DNA of 64,000 nt from contig CAURNJ010000002.1 in the NCBI GenBank assembly GCA_963526345.1, forward strand, positions 186,001-250,000. Direction: 5' to 3'. Below are positions 18,901 through 27,388 of this stretch, in pieces (the stretch's first letter is position 1; each line of letters starts with the position of its first letter). The DNA comes from Porphyromonas sp963526345. Its GTDB lineage: Bacteria > Bacteroidota > Bacteroidia > Bacteroidales > Porphyromonadaceae. The notes under the pieces were generated by a model. It searched no databases. It had not been told where the DNA came from and worked only from the letters and a program-made list of their open reading frames with translations. Position numbers and translations under genes: made by a program.

Positions 18901-19342
18901 GCTCCATATCCACCCAATAGCCCATCAGGCGCGTGAGCTGCTCCCATTCGTGCGTGTACTTCATCACCTCACGGCGACAAGCAGCGTTGTATTCATCGAC
19001 GCTGATCTTCTTACCGATATCTTCCTTCGTGATGCCCAGAGCCTTTTCCACTCCAAGTTCGACAGGCAGACCGTGGGTATCCCAGCCGGCCTTGCGGTCG
19101 ACACGGAAGCCCTTCATCGTCTTGTAGCGACAGAAGATATCCTTGATCGAGCGTGCCATCACGTGGTGAATACCGGGCATCCCATTGGCCGAAGGAGGAC
19201 CTTCGTAGAAGACGAATGAGGGTGCACCTTCACGCAGGTCAAGGGTGCGGGCGAAGAGGTCTTCCTCTTGCCACTGCTCCAAGACCTTCTTATTGACGCC
19301 CGACAGCTGGAGGTTGTCGTACTCGGGGAACTTATGGCTCAT
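15914..19342 (-). CDS. ileS: Isoleucine--tRNA ligase
   Basis: Class I synthetase charging tRNA-Ile, with an editing domain that clears Val-tRNA. 1142 residues from ATG 19342 (MSHKFPEYDNLQ). The HIGH-type site is in YEGPPSANGMPGIHHVMARS, the KMSKS-type loop is NGNKMSKRLGNAV, and the CP1 editing region is about residues 220-430. The great length and the GPPSANG/GIHH form resemble the eukaryote-like IleS2 group, known for low mupirocin sensitivity; that assignment is inference. The frame stays open 30 codons upstream, but that stretch crosses the likely promoter and is excluded. Confidence 0.95.
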   Translation of the reverse strand: MSHKFPEYDNLQLSGVNKKVLEQWQEEDLFARTLDLREGAPSFVFYEGPPSANGMPGIHHVMARSIKDIFCRYKTMKGFRVDRKAGWDTHGLPVELGVEKALGITKEDIGKKISVDEYNAACRREVMKYTHEWEQLTRLMGYWVDMEHPYITYDNRYIETLWYLLSEIYKKGLLYKGYTIQPYSPAAGTGLSTHELNQPGCYRDVKDTTCVAQFRIIDPRAELTGHGEAVFLAWTTTPWTLPSNTALCVGPEIDYVAVRSFNPYSGAPITAVVARALLHTLFSKEHEGEEALAAYQPGDKKLPYVIVGEWKGKELVGTHYEQLLPWMRPDGDAFRVIAGDFVTTSDGTGIVHIAPTFGADDNKVAKASGIAGLTVLDRDGNVRPMVDMQGRLFRLENMDEAFVKDFVNVELYKEFAGRYVKNAYDATLTEQDETLDVTIALMLKGEGRAFKIEKHVHSYPHCWRTDKPVLYYPLDSWFIRTTACREEMMRLNETINWKPESTGTGRFGKWLENLQDWNLSRSRYWGTPLPIWRTEDGREEICIASVEELYNAIERSVEAGFMQANPWKDFTPGVYTKENYDKIDLHRPYVDDIILVSPSGKPMRRETDLIDVWFDSGAMPFAQLHYPFENKELLDSGRAFPADFIAEGVDQTRGWFFTLHAIATMVRGTNSYKAVISNGLVLDKNGNKMSKRLGNAVDPFETIEKYGSDPLRWYMISNSSPWDNLKFDVEGIDEVRRKFFATLYNTYQFFALYANLDGFDPAAREELPYAERPEIDRWILSTLNSLIIEVDSNLEDYEPTRAARAIGDFVSEQLSNWYVRLSRRRFWAGEMTTDKLSAYQTLYRCLVTVARLMAPIAPFYADQLYRDLVGRGDNDTEHSVHLADFPTACHEEINEPLERSMHLAQSICSMVLALRRKVNIKVRQPLQRLMIPIVNEADHQAILPVVPLILSEVNLKELQFVTDGEGVLVKRIKPDFKKLGPRYGKIMKAIAAAVAEFTQEQIATIERTGQLDFEVAGAPVTILRDDVDIYSEDIPGWLVANEGTLTIALDITVTDELRLEGTARELINRIQNLRKQSGFEVSDKVRILLPEDEELHRVLSIYSAYIAKEVQAVAIEEQAGFTPTLELDLDERMIPIYIEKAN

Positions 19343-19429
19343 ACAGCGTACTCTTATATATAATTGTAGGGAGGGAGTCCATCGACAGTGAGGGCTACAC
19401 CTCATCCCAAGATAATTCAAAAAGTGATA

Positions 19430-19437
19430 CAAAGATA
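19430..19437 (-). promoter_or_regulatory. -7 promoter box upstream of ileS
   Basis: Minus-strand TATCTTTG fits TAnnTTTG and would start transcription near 19423, about 80 nt before the ATG at 19342. No TTTG -33 box at the right distance. Confidence 0.45.
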
Positions 19438-19539
19438 CACCTTTCCCTTGACGCAGATTATATATCCACAGCAGGAAAGATTAACTCCCATAGCAAGTAG
19501 GCACTCCCCTACCCCTTAGCCGCAGGTGCGATCACTTAT

Positions 19540-19634
19540 ATTGGTCGGCAAGCAAAGCTATATTGGTCGTGACGATGAGCTATATTGGTCACGGAGCTAA
19601 GCTATATAGCTTTGCCACGTGACCAATATAGCTC
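19540..19634. repeat. Intergenic hairpin cluster, locus 3 (CTATATTGGTC units)
   Basis: Three direct copies of TATATTGGTC (about 19538, 19559 and 19581). A 17-bp perfect inverted repeat GAGCTATATTGGTCACG/CGTGACCAATATAGCTC lies at 19577-19593 and 19618-19634. The unit variant is TATATTGGTC throughout the cluster, unlike the AGTACTGGT of locus 2. It lies between the ileS promoter and the terminator of the TonB receptor gene. Confidence 0.8.
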
Positions 19635-19673
19635 GGAGCGCCAAGCTCCCGACGCAGCTTAGGAAAAACAAGA

Positions 19674-19713
19674 AGCCCCGCCCTCGGACTCTATCGCGTC
19701 CGTAGGCGGGGCT
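19674..19713 (-). terminator. Terminator of the siderophore-type receptor gene
   Basis: Stem AGCCCCGCC/GGCGGGGCT with additional inner pairing GGAC/GTCC, 30 bases after the stop at 19743. Confidence 0.75.
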
Positions 19714-19742
19714 CATCTCGTGGGGAGTATGTCCCGTAGAGC

Positions 19743-22109
19743 TTACAGCTTGTAGCTCAGCGTCACAAGCGCATTGGTCGGCTCGTTGGGGAAGAGCTGC
19801 GTACCATTCAACTCCGAGGTGTAGTTCTTTGCACCAAGGACATTGCGCACCTGTACAGCGACGCCGAAGCCTGCAGGCAGGCGATAAGAAGCGCCGAGGT
19901 CAAGCTGCGTATAAGCAGGGAAGCTCAGCGACTGCGCTACGTTGTAGTACATAGCATCGCGATAGCTCAGGCTATAGTTCAGCGAGAGGTTGCGGAGCGT
20001 ACCACGCTGGAAGTCATAGTTCCCATAGGTAAAGAACTGCTTGCGGGGTACCCAGCCCATCGGCGTACCTTCATGCAGGTTCAATAGCTTAGTCACAGGA
20101 CTTTCCTTAGCATCAGCCACGTGGATATCCGTATAGCTATATCCAGCTACCAACTCCAGACCAGGTAGAGGGCGATAGGTCAGATCCGTTTCGAAGCCAT
20201 TACCCTCCGTAGCACCCACCTGAGCCACGACACTGTAGTGCTTAGGCTTATTGTTCTCCTGCTCCGTCACCACAGTACTCTTAAGCTCGTTATTGCGACG
20301 GATATGATAAGCAGAGAGATTGAGCTGGAGCACATCAGAGAGCGTGTAGCGAGTGCCGACCTCGAACTGATAGCCTGACTGAGGATCGAAGTACGCTCCA
20401 CCACGGCGACCCGTGATCAGCTTACCATCCTTATCGTAGAAGCGCTCACGGTTTGTGTCAAGCGTTGTCGTATTGTCGGGGATATAGAAGCTACCCAGCG
20501 ACGTATAGAAGGAGAGCGCCTCCGTGGGCTGGTAGACGAGACCGAGGCGATAACTGACAGCGCCGTCCGAAGTCTTGTTATACTTATCACGAGCGATATC
20601 ATCATAGCTATGCTTACCATCCTTGATCGCAAGACCTGAGGTATAACGATAGCTGTAGTGATCATAGCGGATCGCAGCCATAGCTTTGAGCTCCTCAGAG
20701 AACTCAAAGACATTAGAGAGCGCAAAGCCATGTACCCAGGTGTGCTGAGGCGAGGCCTCAGAGAGTGTAGTCTCAATATGGCCATTGAAGCCAGGATTAT
20801 AAGTCGTATTCTCCGAGAAGGTGAGCGGCTCACCTTTACTATCGAATGTACGACCTCCACCCTTGACATCCGGTCCGTTGTACCCCGTATAGGAAGTACG
20901 CTGCAGGTACGTGGTGCTATAAGCTAAGCGCAGGTTATTCTTCACCGAGCCAAGGAAGAAGCTCCCCGACAGATCAAGGGTATTCTGCAGCGTCTTAGCG
21001 ATATGCTCGAAGCGCAGAGGCAAGGTGAAGCGGACGTGATTCAGATCGTAGTACGTCTTATTCCCTTCTTCATCCTTCGTATAGTAGCCGTACTTATCCT
21101 CAGGCGTAGAGCTTGTAGGGTAGCTCAGCTCTTCCGTGCTGAAGTAATCGATATCATCGTAAGCATACGACACATAGTTAGAGAGCTTCCAGCTCGAGGG
21201 CAGGGAGAGCGTGTACTTCAAGCTACCATTGTAAGCGCGATTGTACATGAAGTCCGAGGCATCGTTGTAGCGCCAGCCACGGTTGATCCCTGGGAGCAAT
21301 TCACCCTTCTTTAGGTAGAGCTTATCATCGCTCACTCGATACATATCGTCCTCCATAACGGGGGCAAGGCCCGCATCAGTGCCGTAGAAGTCGTTACGCC
21401 CCTCGAGACGAAGGACAAGGTTGTGTATTCCCTTCGTATAGCTGAGCGCGGCGAAGAGCGAACGGTTCTTATCATTCGTCGAGCGCCACTGCTTGCCACC
21501 AGAAAGGAAGCCACCAGCGTAGAAGTTCAGACCATCTGAGATCTTACCCCCGACATTCGCCCCCAGGTCGAAGTAGCCCAGTGAGCCACCACGGACGTGA
21601 GCACCGAGGATAAACTTCTCCGTAGGGACGCGACGCGTGACGTTCACGACGCCACCCGTAGCAGCATAGCCATAGAGCACCGAAGCAGGTCCCTTGAGGA
21701 CCTCGATCTGATCGACATTGTAGAGGTCTCCTAATGGATAAGAGTTTATAGTCGAGCGTTCGTCACGAACTCCGTCAACCATGTAGACCGTGTTGGAGAA
21801 GCCACGGACGGAGATCTCACGGAAAGCGCCGAAGGTAGACTTCATCTGCACGGCAGGCACGAATCGCAGAGCGTCCTTGACCTGCGTGATAGCACGAAGT
21901 GAGAGGGTGGAGTCCGCGAGCGAACTAATCGTCAGAGGGAGCTTCTTAGCAGAGACACCGAGTGGGTTGATTCCCTGCTCTTGACGTAGACGTGCTGTCA
22001 CTTCGACACCTTCAAGATGACGAACGGAGTCAGCAGGCGAATGCTGTCCTGCCCACGCAGGTGCAGCAAGGCACAGCGAACTCAGCAGAGATACAGTAAG
22101 GGTTTTCAT
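19743..22109 (-). CDS. TonB-dependent siderophore-type outer-membrane receptor
   Basis: 788 residues from ATG 22109, with a signal peptide ending near AWAGQ. The plug starts directly (LEGVEVTARLRQEQG) without a carboxypeptidase-like domain. It carries the siderophore-receptor signatures LRFVPAVQMKSTFGAFREIS, VRGFSNTVYMVDGVRDERS and VEVLKGPASVLYG-like IEVLKGPASVLYGYAATGGV. The barrel ends LVTLSYKL. The pattern matches FhuA/FecA-type ferric-siderophore receptors and not HmuR-type haem receptors, as I see no FRAP/NPNL signature. It stands alone with no ABC importer or regulator adjacent. The frame is open 55 codons upstream, but that region contains a -7 box and leader hairpin, so the MKTLTVSLLSS start is used. 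Confidence 0.88.
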   Translation of the reverse strand: MKTLTVSLLSSLCLAAPAWAGQHSPADSVRHLEGVEVTARLRQEQGINPLGVSAKKLPLTISSLADSTLSLRAITQVKDALRFVPAVQMKSTFGAFREISVRGFSNTVYMVDGVRDERSTINSYPLGDLYNVDQIEVLKGPASVLYGYAATGGVVNVTRRVPTEKFILGAHVRGGSLGYFDLGANVGGKISDGLNFYAGGFLSGGKQWRSTNDKNRSLFAALSYTKGIHNLVLRLEGRNDFYGTDAGLAPVMEDDMYRVSDDKLYLKKGELLPGINRGWRYNDASDFMYNRAYNGSLKYTLSLPSSWKLSNYVSYAYDDIDYFSTEELSYPTSSTPEDKYGYYTKDEEGNKTYYDLNHVRFTLPLRFEHIAKTLQNTLDLSGSFFLGSVKNNLRLAYSTTYLQRTSYTGYNGPDVKGGGRTFDSKGEPLTFSENTTYNPGFNGHIETTLSEASPQHTWVHGFALSNVFEFSEELKAMAAIRYDHYSYRYTSGLAIKDGKHSYDDIARDKYNKTSDGAVSYRLGLVYQPTEALSFYTSLGSFYIPDNTTTLDTNRERFYDKDGKLITGRRGGAYFDPQSGYQFEVGTRYTLSDVLQLNLSAYHIRRNNELKSTVVTEQENNKPKHYSVVAQVGATEGNGFETDLTYRPLPGLELVAGYSYTDIHVADAKESPVTKLLNLHEGTPMGWVPRKQFFTYGNYDFQRGTLRNLSLNYSLSYRDAMYYNVAQSLSFPAYTQLDLGASYRLPAGFGVAVQVRNVLGAKNYTSELNGTQLFPNEPTNALVTLSYKL

Positions 22110-22161
22110 AAACAATACGTGAAAACGGTAGTTAAAAGGTGAATAAATAGTTATCGGCTTT

Positions 22162-22200
22162 GGTCTCGTCGTCTGGTAAGCCCTGCTATCCGAGGAGACC
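22162..22200 (-). promoter_or_regulatory. Leader hairpin of the siderophore-type receptor gene
   Basis: GGTCTC-G-TCG pairs with CGA-G-GAGACC around a 19-nt loop, in the ~100-nt leader between the -7 box and the ATG. It might respond to an iron-regulated sRNA or protein. No known riboswitch was recognised. Confidence 0.45.
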
Positions 22201-22218
22201 CACCACGATAAAGACACA

Positions 22219-22226
22219 CAAAGATA
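22219..22226 (-). promoter_or_regulatory. -7 promoter box of the siderophore-type receptor gene
   Basis: Minus-strand TATCTTTG, start expected near 22212. The -33 region is not a clear TTTG. Confidence 0.45.
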
Positions 22227-22442
22227 GCATTTATTGCACACACCGCCTAAAAGTGAGCAAACCGCACATTCCACACACTGAGATTACTTCCGCCCCCACT
22301 GGCCCAAGCAAAGTATTGCACTTCGTAGGGGAAAATACAGGCTTCCACATCAAAATTCGAGGAGTTTCTTGAGGTAGTGTAGGCTACATTTCTACCGGAG
22401 CAACTTAAGGGAGAGAGCTTGTATCCATAGAGTTTGCGCCAT

Positions 22443-22550
22443 CGACCTATACTGCTCCGTGAGTCGAGCACTACTGGTCGATGGTAGGGAGCAATAGTGG
22501 TGCGAGGGCAAAGGACTATTGCTGTGACTGCGGAGCAATAGTCCTTTGCT
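22443..22550. repeat. Intergenic hairpin cluster, locus 4
   Basis: Units GACCTATACTGCTC, GAGCACTACTGGTC and GAGCAATAGTGGT are followed by a 15-bp perfect inverted repeat CAAAGGACTATTGCT/AGCAATAGTCCTTTG (22509-22523 and 22534-22548). It sits between two divergent genes. The remaining DNA of this 647-bp gap shows no other gene. Confidence 0.75.
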
Positions 22551-22756
22551 TCACTCCGACCCGAGGCGTGCGAATAGCCTTGCTACACGTCCTTCCGTCT
22601 CCTTCCGCCAAAAGCAAAGAGAAGTGTATCCTTCACAGCAAAATATGGAGCTTCATAGTGGCACACATGCACGGAAGTCCAGCGAGGAATGGCTATATTT
22701 GTCTGGAAGAAGGTGCGCTGACACTCAGCCCCTTCCCCGACTAAGCACATATTCCT

Positions 22757-23683
22757 ATGGAACGGATCATCCCCCACGTCACTAACGAGACGGCTCGTCT
22801 GAGAGCTGTCGTCCTTGGGCTTCCCAACAGCCTGGGCCCCATCCCCACCCTTCAAGAGACCTACGACGCCAAGAGCTACGAAGCCGTGAGCCGAGGGGTC
22901 TTCCCCACCGAAGCCGATGTACGCCACGAGATGCAGTGCGTCCTCGAAGTCCTCGACCGCTACGGCGTACGCACACTACGCCCTGCTCCTCTCACCGACT
23001 ACAACCAAGTATTCGCACGCGATGTAGCCTTCACCATCGACGACACCGTCTTCATCTCCAACCTCATCCCCGACCGCGAGCGTGAGACCGAAGCGTTTGC
23101 CAGCTCGGTCTTCCCCCTCATTGACCCTGCACATATAGAGACGCTCCCCGAAGCCGTCCATACCGAGGGCGGAGACGTCCTTCTCTATGATGATATCCTC
23201 TTCGTCGGAGCATACTTCGGAGCGGACTACTCCAGCTTCAAGACGGCACGCACGAACCGCTACGCCATCGACTTCTTCCGTGAACGATTCCCTCATAAGC
23301 GCATCGTCCCCATCGAGCTACGCAAGCACGACCATGACCCAGCCCAGTCTGTCCTGCATCTGGACTGCGCCTTCCAGCCGGTGAGCCGTGGGCGTGCACT
23401 GATCTATCGAGAAGGCTTCCTGCACCAGCGTGACGTCGCTCTCATGGAGGAGATCTTCGGGCAAGACAACCTCTTCGGTGTGACTCCCGAAGAAGCCTAC
23501 TATATGAGTACCAACGTGGTCTCCCTCTCGCCCGAAGCCCTCATCAGTGACCGCCACTTCACCCGACTCAACGCCCATCTGCGTGAGGCCTGGGGGATGA
23601 CGGTCGAAGAAGTGCCCTACCAAGAAATATCCAAGATGGGAGGGCTGCTACGCTGCTCGACTATGCCCCTCATCCGCGAATAA
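22757..23683 (+). CDS. Arginine deiminase / dimethylarginine dimethylaminohydrolase family enzyme
   Basis: 308 residues, cytoplasmic (no signal). It belongs to the guanidino-group-modifying superfamily. Motifs in order: FARDVAF (about residue 90), the acidic substrate-binding EGGDVLLYDD (about 138), histidine region QSVLHLDCAF (about 197) and the nucleophile Cys in GLLRCSTMPL near the C-terminus. The short single-domain form is closer to DDAH-like hydrolases than to the 400-residue arginine deiminase. It also differs from the secreted peptidylarginine deiminase of P. gingivalis, as it has no signal peptide or C-terminal sorting domain. Substrate is unproven: free arginine, citrulline or methylarginine are all possible. 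It is alone, convergent with the following gene. Confidence 0.75.
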   Translation: MERIIPHVTNETARLRAVVLGLPNSLGPIPTLQETYDAKSYEAVSRGVFPTEADVRHEMQCVLEVLDRYGVRTLRPAPLTDYNQVFARDVAFTIDDTVFISNLIPDRERETEAFASSVFPLIDPAHIETLPEAVHTEGGDVLLYDDILFVGAYFGADYSSFKTARTNRYAIDFFRERFPHKRIVPIELRKHDHDPAQSVLHLDCAFQPVSRGRALIYREGFLHQRDVALMEEIFGQDNLFGVTPEEAYYMSTNVVSLSPEALISDRHFTRLNAHLREAWGMTVEEVPYQEISKMGGLLRCSTMPLIRE

Positions 23684-23714
23684 GCACCGCTCCCCTACCC
23701 CACCCGAGACAAAA

Positions 23715-23760
23715 GACCTCGCCCCGATGTGCTCCACTGAGGAGACATCGGGGCGAGGTC
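23715..23760. terminator. Bidirectional terminator between convergent genes
   Basis: Perfect 16-bp stem GACCTCGCCCCGATGT/ACATCGGGGCGAGGTC, with a nested CTCC/GGAG in the loop. It serves both the deiminase-family gene (plus) and the CoA-transferase gene (minus). Confidence 0.85.
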
Positions 23761-23791
23761 GTTATTATGCTTAGTGCGCTTGCGCTGGGTC

Positions 23792-25291
23792 TTAGTTCTT
23801 CTTGTACTTAGACCAGTCTACATTACGCATATCGCCCGAAGCAGCGACTTCCTGATGGAAGGCAAAGCAAGCATCAAGGTTCTGAGGCGTGTGTCCCTTG
23901 ACACCGAGGTTGAGGTAGTCACGGAGGAGCTGCTTGTAGTCGGGGTGTACGCACTTCTCGATGATCTCTTCGGCACGCTGGCGTGGGCTCTTACCACGGA
24001 GGTCAGCGATACCGTATTCGGTGATGATGATCTTCACCGAGTGCTCGCTGTGGTCGAGGTGCGAGACCATAGGCACGAAGGCCGAGATCTTACCGTCCTT
24101 AGCTGTCGAAGGCGTGGTGAAGATCGAGAGGTAGCCATTACGAGCGAAGTCACCCGAGCCACCGAGCCCGTTCATCATACGTGTACCGTTGACGTGGGTC
24201 GAGTTGATGTTACCGAAGATATCGGCTTCCAGAGCGGTATTGATGGTGATGACTCCGAGACGGCGGACGATCTCAGGGTTGTTCGAGTATTCCTGTGGAC
24301 GAAGCAGGAGCTTATCCTTGAAGAAGTCGAGGTTGCCGTAGATCTCCTGGATGACGGGGCGTGTCACGGAGAGCGAGCAGCCACTGGCGAACTTCACGCG
24401 ACCCTTCTTCATCAGGGTGATGACAGCATCCTGGATCACTTCGGTGTAGACCTCGAAGGCAGGGATCTGCTTGTTGTCGCCAAGCGCGCCGAGGACGGCA
24501 TTAGCTACGTTACCTACACCGCTCTGCAGAGGAAGGAACTCCTTAGGCAGACGGCCTGCTTCCATCTCAGAGACGAGGAACTTCGCCACGTTGTCCCCGA
24601 TGGCCTTCGTGACGTCATCCAGCGGAGCGAACGAGCCTTCGTCATTTGGTTCGCTGGTGCGGACGATACCGACGATCTTAGCTGGGTCGACCTTCACGAA
24701 GGGCTGACCGACACGGTCGCTGGGGCTGTAGACGGGCATATCACGGCGGTGAGGAGGATCAAGGGGCTCAGCGATGTCGTGGATACCACGGATTTCCTTA
24801 GGGTGCTTATCGTTGAGCTCGACGATGATCTTGTCAGCCAGGCGGCAGATCGTAGGCAGGATACCGACACCAGAGGTAGGGACGATCTCACCGTCTTCGG
24901 TGACGTCTGCAGCTTCGACGATCGCGAAGTCAATCTTACCGAGGAAGCCATAGCGCAGCTCCTGTGCCAGCATCGAGAGGTGCATATCGAAGTAAGGATG
25001 CTCCCCTGCGTTGATACCAGCGCGCATATCCTTGTTGGACTGGTAGGGCGTGCGGAACTTTACGGCTCCAGCACGAGCCAGTGCGCCATCGAGACGGTCG
25101 CCCGTGCTGGCACCAGTGAACATACCCACCTTGAATGGGCGACCTGCTGCGTGCTCTTCTTCGGCACGCTTAGCGATCGCTCCTGGGACTACCTTAGGGC
25201 ATCCAGCAGGAGTGAAGCCGCTGAAACCAATGTTGTCGCCGTGCTTTACCAGCGCGGCTGCTTCGTCAGCTGTGATGAACTTCAAAGCCAT
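23792..25291 (-). CDS. Acetyl-CoA hydrolase/transferase family protein (succinate/butyrate-type CoA-transferase)
   Basis: 499 residues, the usual length of the YgfH/Cat1 subfamily. It moves CoA between acyl-CoA and a carboxylate. Features: N-terminal GFSGFTPAGCPKVVPGAIA, the catalytic glutamate in EVYTEVIQDAV, the oxyanion-loop region GVGNVANAVLGALGDNK, and the C-terminal HVNGTRMMNGLGGSGDFARN block that marks this subfamily. In asaccharolytic Porphyromonas such enzymes link amino-acid fermentation to acetate, propionate or butyrate release; which substrates apply here cannot be decided from sequence. It is transcribed alone, with terminators or promoters on both sides. Confidence 0.9.
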   Translation of the reverse strand: MALKFITADEAAALVKHGDNIGFSGFTPAGCPKVVPGAIAKRAEEEHAAGRPFKVGMFTGASTGDRLDGALARAGAVKFRTPYQSNKDMRAGINAGEHPYFDMHLSMLAQELRYGFLGKIDFAIVEAADVTEDGEIVPTSGVGILPTICRLADKIIVELNDKHPKEIRGIHDIAEPLDPPHRRDMPVYSPSDRVGQPFVKVDPAKIVGIVRTSEPNDEGSFAPLDDVTKAIGDNVAKFLVSEMEAGRLPKEFLPLQSGVGNVANAVLGALGDNKQIPAFEVYTEVIQDAVITLMKKGRVKFASGCSLSVTRPVIQEIYGNLDFFKDKLLLRPQEYSNNPEIVRRLGVITINTALEADIFGNINSTHVNGTRMMNGLGGSGDFARNGYLSIFTTPSTAKDGKISAFVPMVSHLDHSEHSVKIIITEYGIADLRGKSPRQRAEEIIEKCVHPDYKQLLRDYLNLGVKGHTPQNLDACFAFHQEVAASGDMRNVDWSKYKKN

Positions 25292-25432
25292 AACTCTTCT
25301 ATTATAGTGTGCTATTTAGTGACTATCTAAGTAGGAAAAAAGGAGGGAAACATAGGAAGGCGAAGCCACAGACCGTAGCCCAAGATTCCTCCATAGAGCC
25401 CTATTCCACGGGCAAAATTAGGAATTATTTAG

Positions 25433-26128
25433 CTATTTGCTGCGCCCTAAGTGCTTCTCATAAAGGTCAGGTCTCAGCTGCTTGGTGCGCTCCAGTGCGC
25501 ACTCCATCTTCCACGCCTCGATGCGTGCAGCGTGTCCACTGAGCAGAACTTCGGGCACCTGCCAGCCCTTGTAGTCGGCAGGGCGTGTGTAGATCGGAGG
25601 GGCTAAGAGGTCATCTTGGAAGGTATCCGACAGGGCACTCTCGGCATCCCCGATGACTCCTGGGAGGAGGCGCACCACCGCATCGGTCATAATCGCGGCT
25701 GGGAGTTCGCCCCCCGTCAGCACATAGTCTCCCACAGAGATCTCGCGTGTGATGAGATGTTCTCGGATGCGCTGGTCGATCCCCTTGTAGTGGCCGCAGA
25801 GGATGATCAGGTTCTCCTGCAGGCTCATCTGGTTAGCTATCCCTTGGTTAAACGTCTCTCCATCGGGCGAAGTGTAGATCACTTCATCGTAGTGCCGCTG
25901 GCTCTTGAGGTCGGAAATCGCTCGGTCGATGGGCTCGATCTGCAGGATCATCCCTGCCTCTCCTCCGAAAGGATAGTCATCGACTCGCCGCCACTTATTC
26001 GTAGCGTAGTCACGGATGTTGTGGATGTGAAGCTCGAGGAAGCCCTGCTGCTGAGCACGGCCGACGATCGAATGCTGGAGCGGGCTCTCGAGGAGCTCGG
26101 GCACGACAGTGAGAATATCTATACGCAC
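25433..26128 (-). CDS. trmD: tRNA (guanine-N1-)-methyltransferase TrmD
   Basis: SPOUT methyltransferase making m1G37 in tRNAs reading CCN/CUN/CGG codons. 231 residues. Typical blocks are MRIDILTVVPELLESPL, YPFGGEAGMILQ, ILCGHYKGIDQRI and the trefoil-knot SAM site VGDYVLTGGELPAAIM with VIGDAESALSDTF. Translation begins at a GTG (26128), because the family always starts at this MRIDI sequence and no ATG is near. The next gene upstream is the unknown lipoprotein, 45 bases away. Confidence 0.95.
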   Translation of the reverse strand: MRIDILTVVPELLESPLQHSIVGRAQQQGFLELHIHNIRDYATNKWRRVDDYPFGGEAGMILQIEPIDRAISDLKSQRHYDEVIYTSPDGETFNQGIANQMSLQENLIILCGHYKGIDQRIREHLITREISVGDYVLTGGELPAAIMTDAVVRLLPGVIGDAESALSDTFQDDLLAPPIYTRPADYKGWQVPEVLLSGHAARIEAWKMECALERTKQLRPDLYEKHLGRSK

Positions 26129-26173
26129 GTAGGGATATACTTATTTATATAGGGTGAGTAGGAAGGTGGTGAA

Positions 26174-27229
26174 CTAATGGACGGGCTGAGGCTTGGGCAA
26201 AGCGAAGTAGGTGTAGCTGAGACGAGCCGTATAGGTCGTCTTCGTCTTCTCTATCCCTCGCTCGATGGTGACCTCCATCTTCGTGGGGAAGCCTTCTTCG
26301 TTCGGCAGGCTGTACTTCGCTTCGTAGGCGTAGCGGTCGACGAGCTTAAGCAGAGGGAGCTTATGTTCCTTGTCAGCCTCGAGCTCTGCCTTAGAGCGTG
26401 GAGCGTGGGTCTCACGTAGCTCACGGACGACATCCCCCATATCTCCATAGGCGTACTGGGAGACCGTTGCGCCATTGGGGTGACTCAGATCCTGCCGTCC
26501 TGCCTCCACGGAGGTATCAAACGTAGTCACCTCATCGAAGACCTTACGCCCATAGTAGTCTACGCTGAGACGTTGTCCTTGATGGTAAAGGGGCAAGCTA
26601 TTCTTGGGGTTCTTCGGGTCGGGGACAAGCGAGAAGGTACGGGACTCGATGAGGAACGAGCGGTAGCTGTAGTTCGTACGCAAGATCGTCTCCCTGGGGC
26701 TACTCCCTGCGGAGTAGTCGAAGACTGCACGGGTCACTCGACTCAGCTGCGTCCCATCCAGCTCGTTATCGACCTTGGTCACGAGACGCCCCGCAGCATC
26801 GTACTCTTCGTAATGGCTGACGTAGCTGGCATGTGCAGATAAGGGACGATAGGTGTACTTCGTCTCCGTCTTCTCTTTTGCGCCCGCAGCCGTGAGCGTC
26901 TCGATGACCTGACTGATACGCTGCCCTTGGCTGTCATAGGTGTTGGTAGTTGTCTCGATGGGCTGCAGAGCACTGCCAGAAGCAGGGATGCCGTAGACGA
27001 CCTTAGTCAGTAGCCCCCCATCTGGGCGGAAGATTTCTTCGGTACGTTCTTCTTCAGCCCCAGTAGAAGAGAGTCGGCTGATGATGCGCTTCTCGACCTT
27101 GCCCGTAAGCGTAGAGAGAGGCTTAACCCTTGGGAATTGTGGAGCATCGCTCTTCCGCCCAAGGCAGCTGGGCAAAAGCAGGAGCATAGCTGCCGAAAGG
27201 GTGGCAAGGCAACTGATGGTTCTATTCAT
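26174..27229 (-). CDS. Lipoprotein with YD-like repeats, function unknown
   Basis: 351 residues from ATG 27229 (MNRTISCLATLS), lipobox LLPSC (Cys at residue 22). The body is beta-rich, with strand pairs resembling RHS/YD repeats: YDSQGQRISQV (about residue 98), YEEYDAAGRLVTKV (about 145) and YAYGDMGDVVREL (about 250). I do not recognise a named family. It precedes trmD by 45 bases on the same strand. A TAGCTTTG at 27308-27315 could be its -7 box. The frame is open 14 codons upstream without a lipoprotein signal, so the later start is used. Probably a periplasmic or outer-membrane anchored protein. Confidence 0.6.
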   Translation of the reverse strand: MNRTISCLATLSAAMLLLLPSCLGRKSDAPQFPRVKPLSTLTGKVEKRIISRLSSTGAEEERTEEIFRPDGGLLTKVVYGIPASGSALQPIETTTNTYDSQGQRISQVIETLTAAGAKEKTETKYTYRPLSAHASYVSHYEEYDAAGRLVTKVDNELDGTQLSRVTRAVFDYSAGSSPRETILRTNYSYRSFLIESRTFSLVPDPKNPKNSLPLYHQGQRLSVDYYGRKVFDEVTTFDTSVEAGRQDLSHPNGATVSQYAYGDMGDVVRELRETHAPRSKAELEADKEHKLPLLKLVDRYAYEAKYSLPNEEGFPTKMEVTIERGIEKTKTTYTARLSYTYFALPKPQPVH

Positions 27230-27388
27230 ATCGGTCACATCATTAGGTAGGAGTGCAAGGAGGGACACCACACCTGCGCCTCTACATATATATATGTTAT
27301 ACTACTACAAAGCTAAGACAAAAAGCACAGACCTCCTGTGAGACCCAGGGCAACCGCATCAAAATTGTCCTTAGCTTTGTCCTGTTAA

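Noticed and set aside
19538..19634. Possible CRISPR-like direct repeats (TATATTGGTC)
   Set aside because: Units are about 10 nt, spacing is irregular and short, arms are inverted as well as direct, and no cas gene is nearby.
22110..22274. 55-residue N-terminal extension of the siderophore-type receptor
   Set aside because: It contains the -7 box and leader hairpin, and the true signal peptide starts at MKTLTVSLL.
23774..25330. Plus-strand frame of 518 codons opposite the CoA-transferase gene
   Set aside because: It mirrors a well-conserved minus-strand gene codon for codon, and its product is compositionally odd (Asp/Glu/Val/Arg-rich) with no motif.
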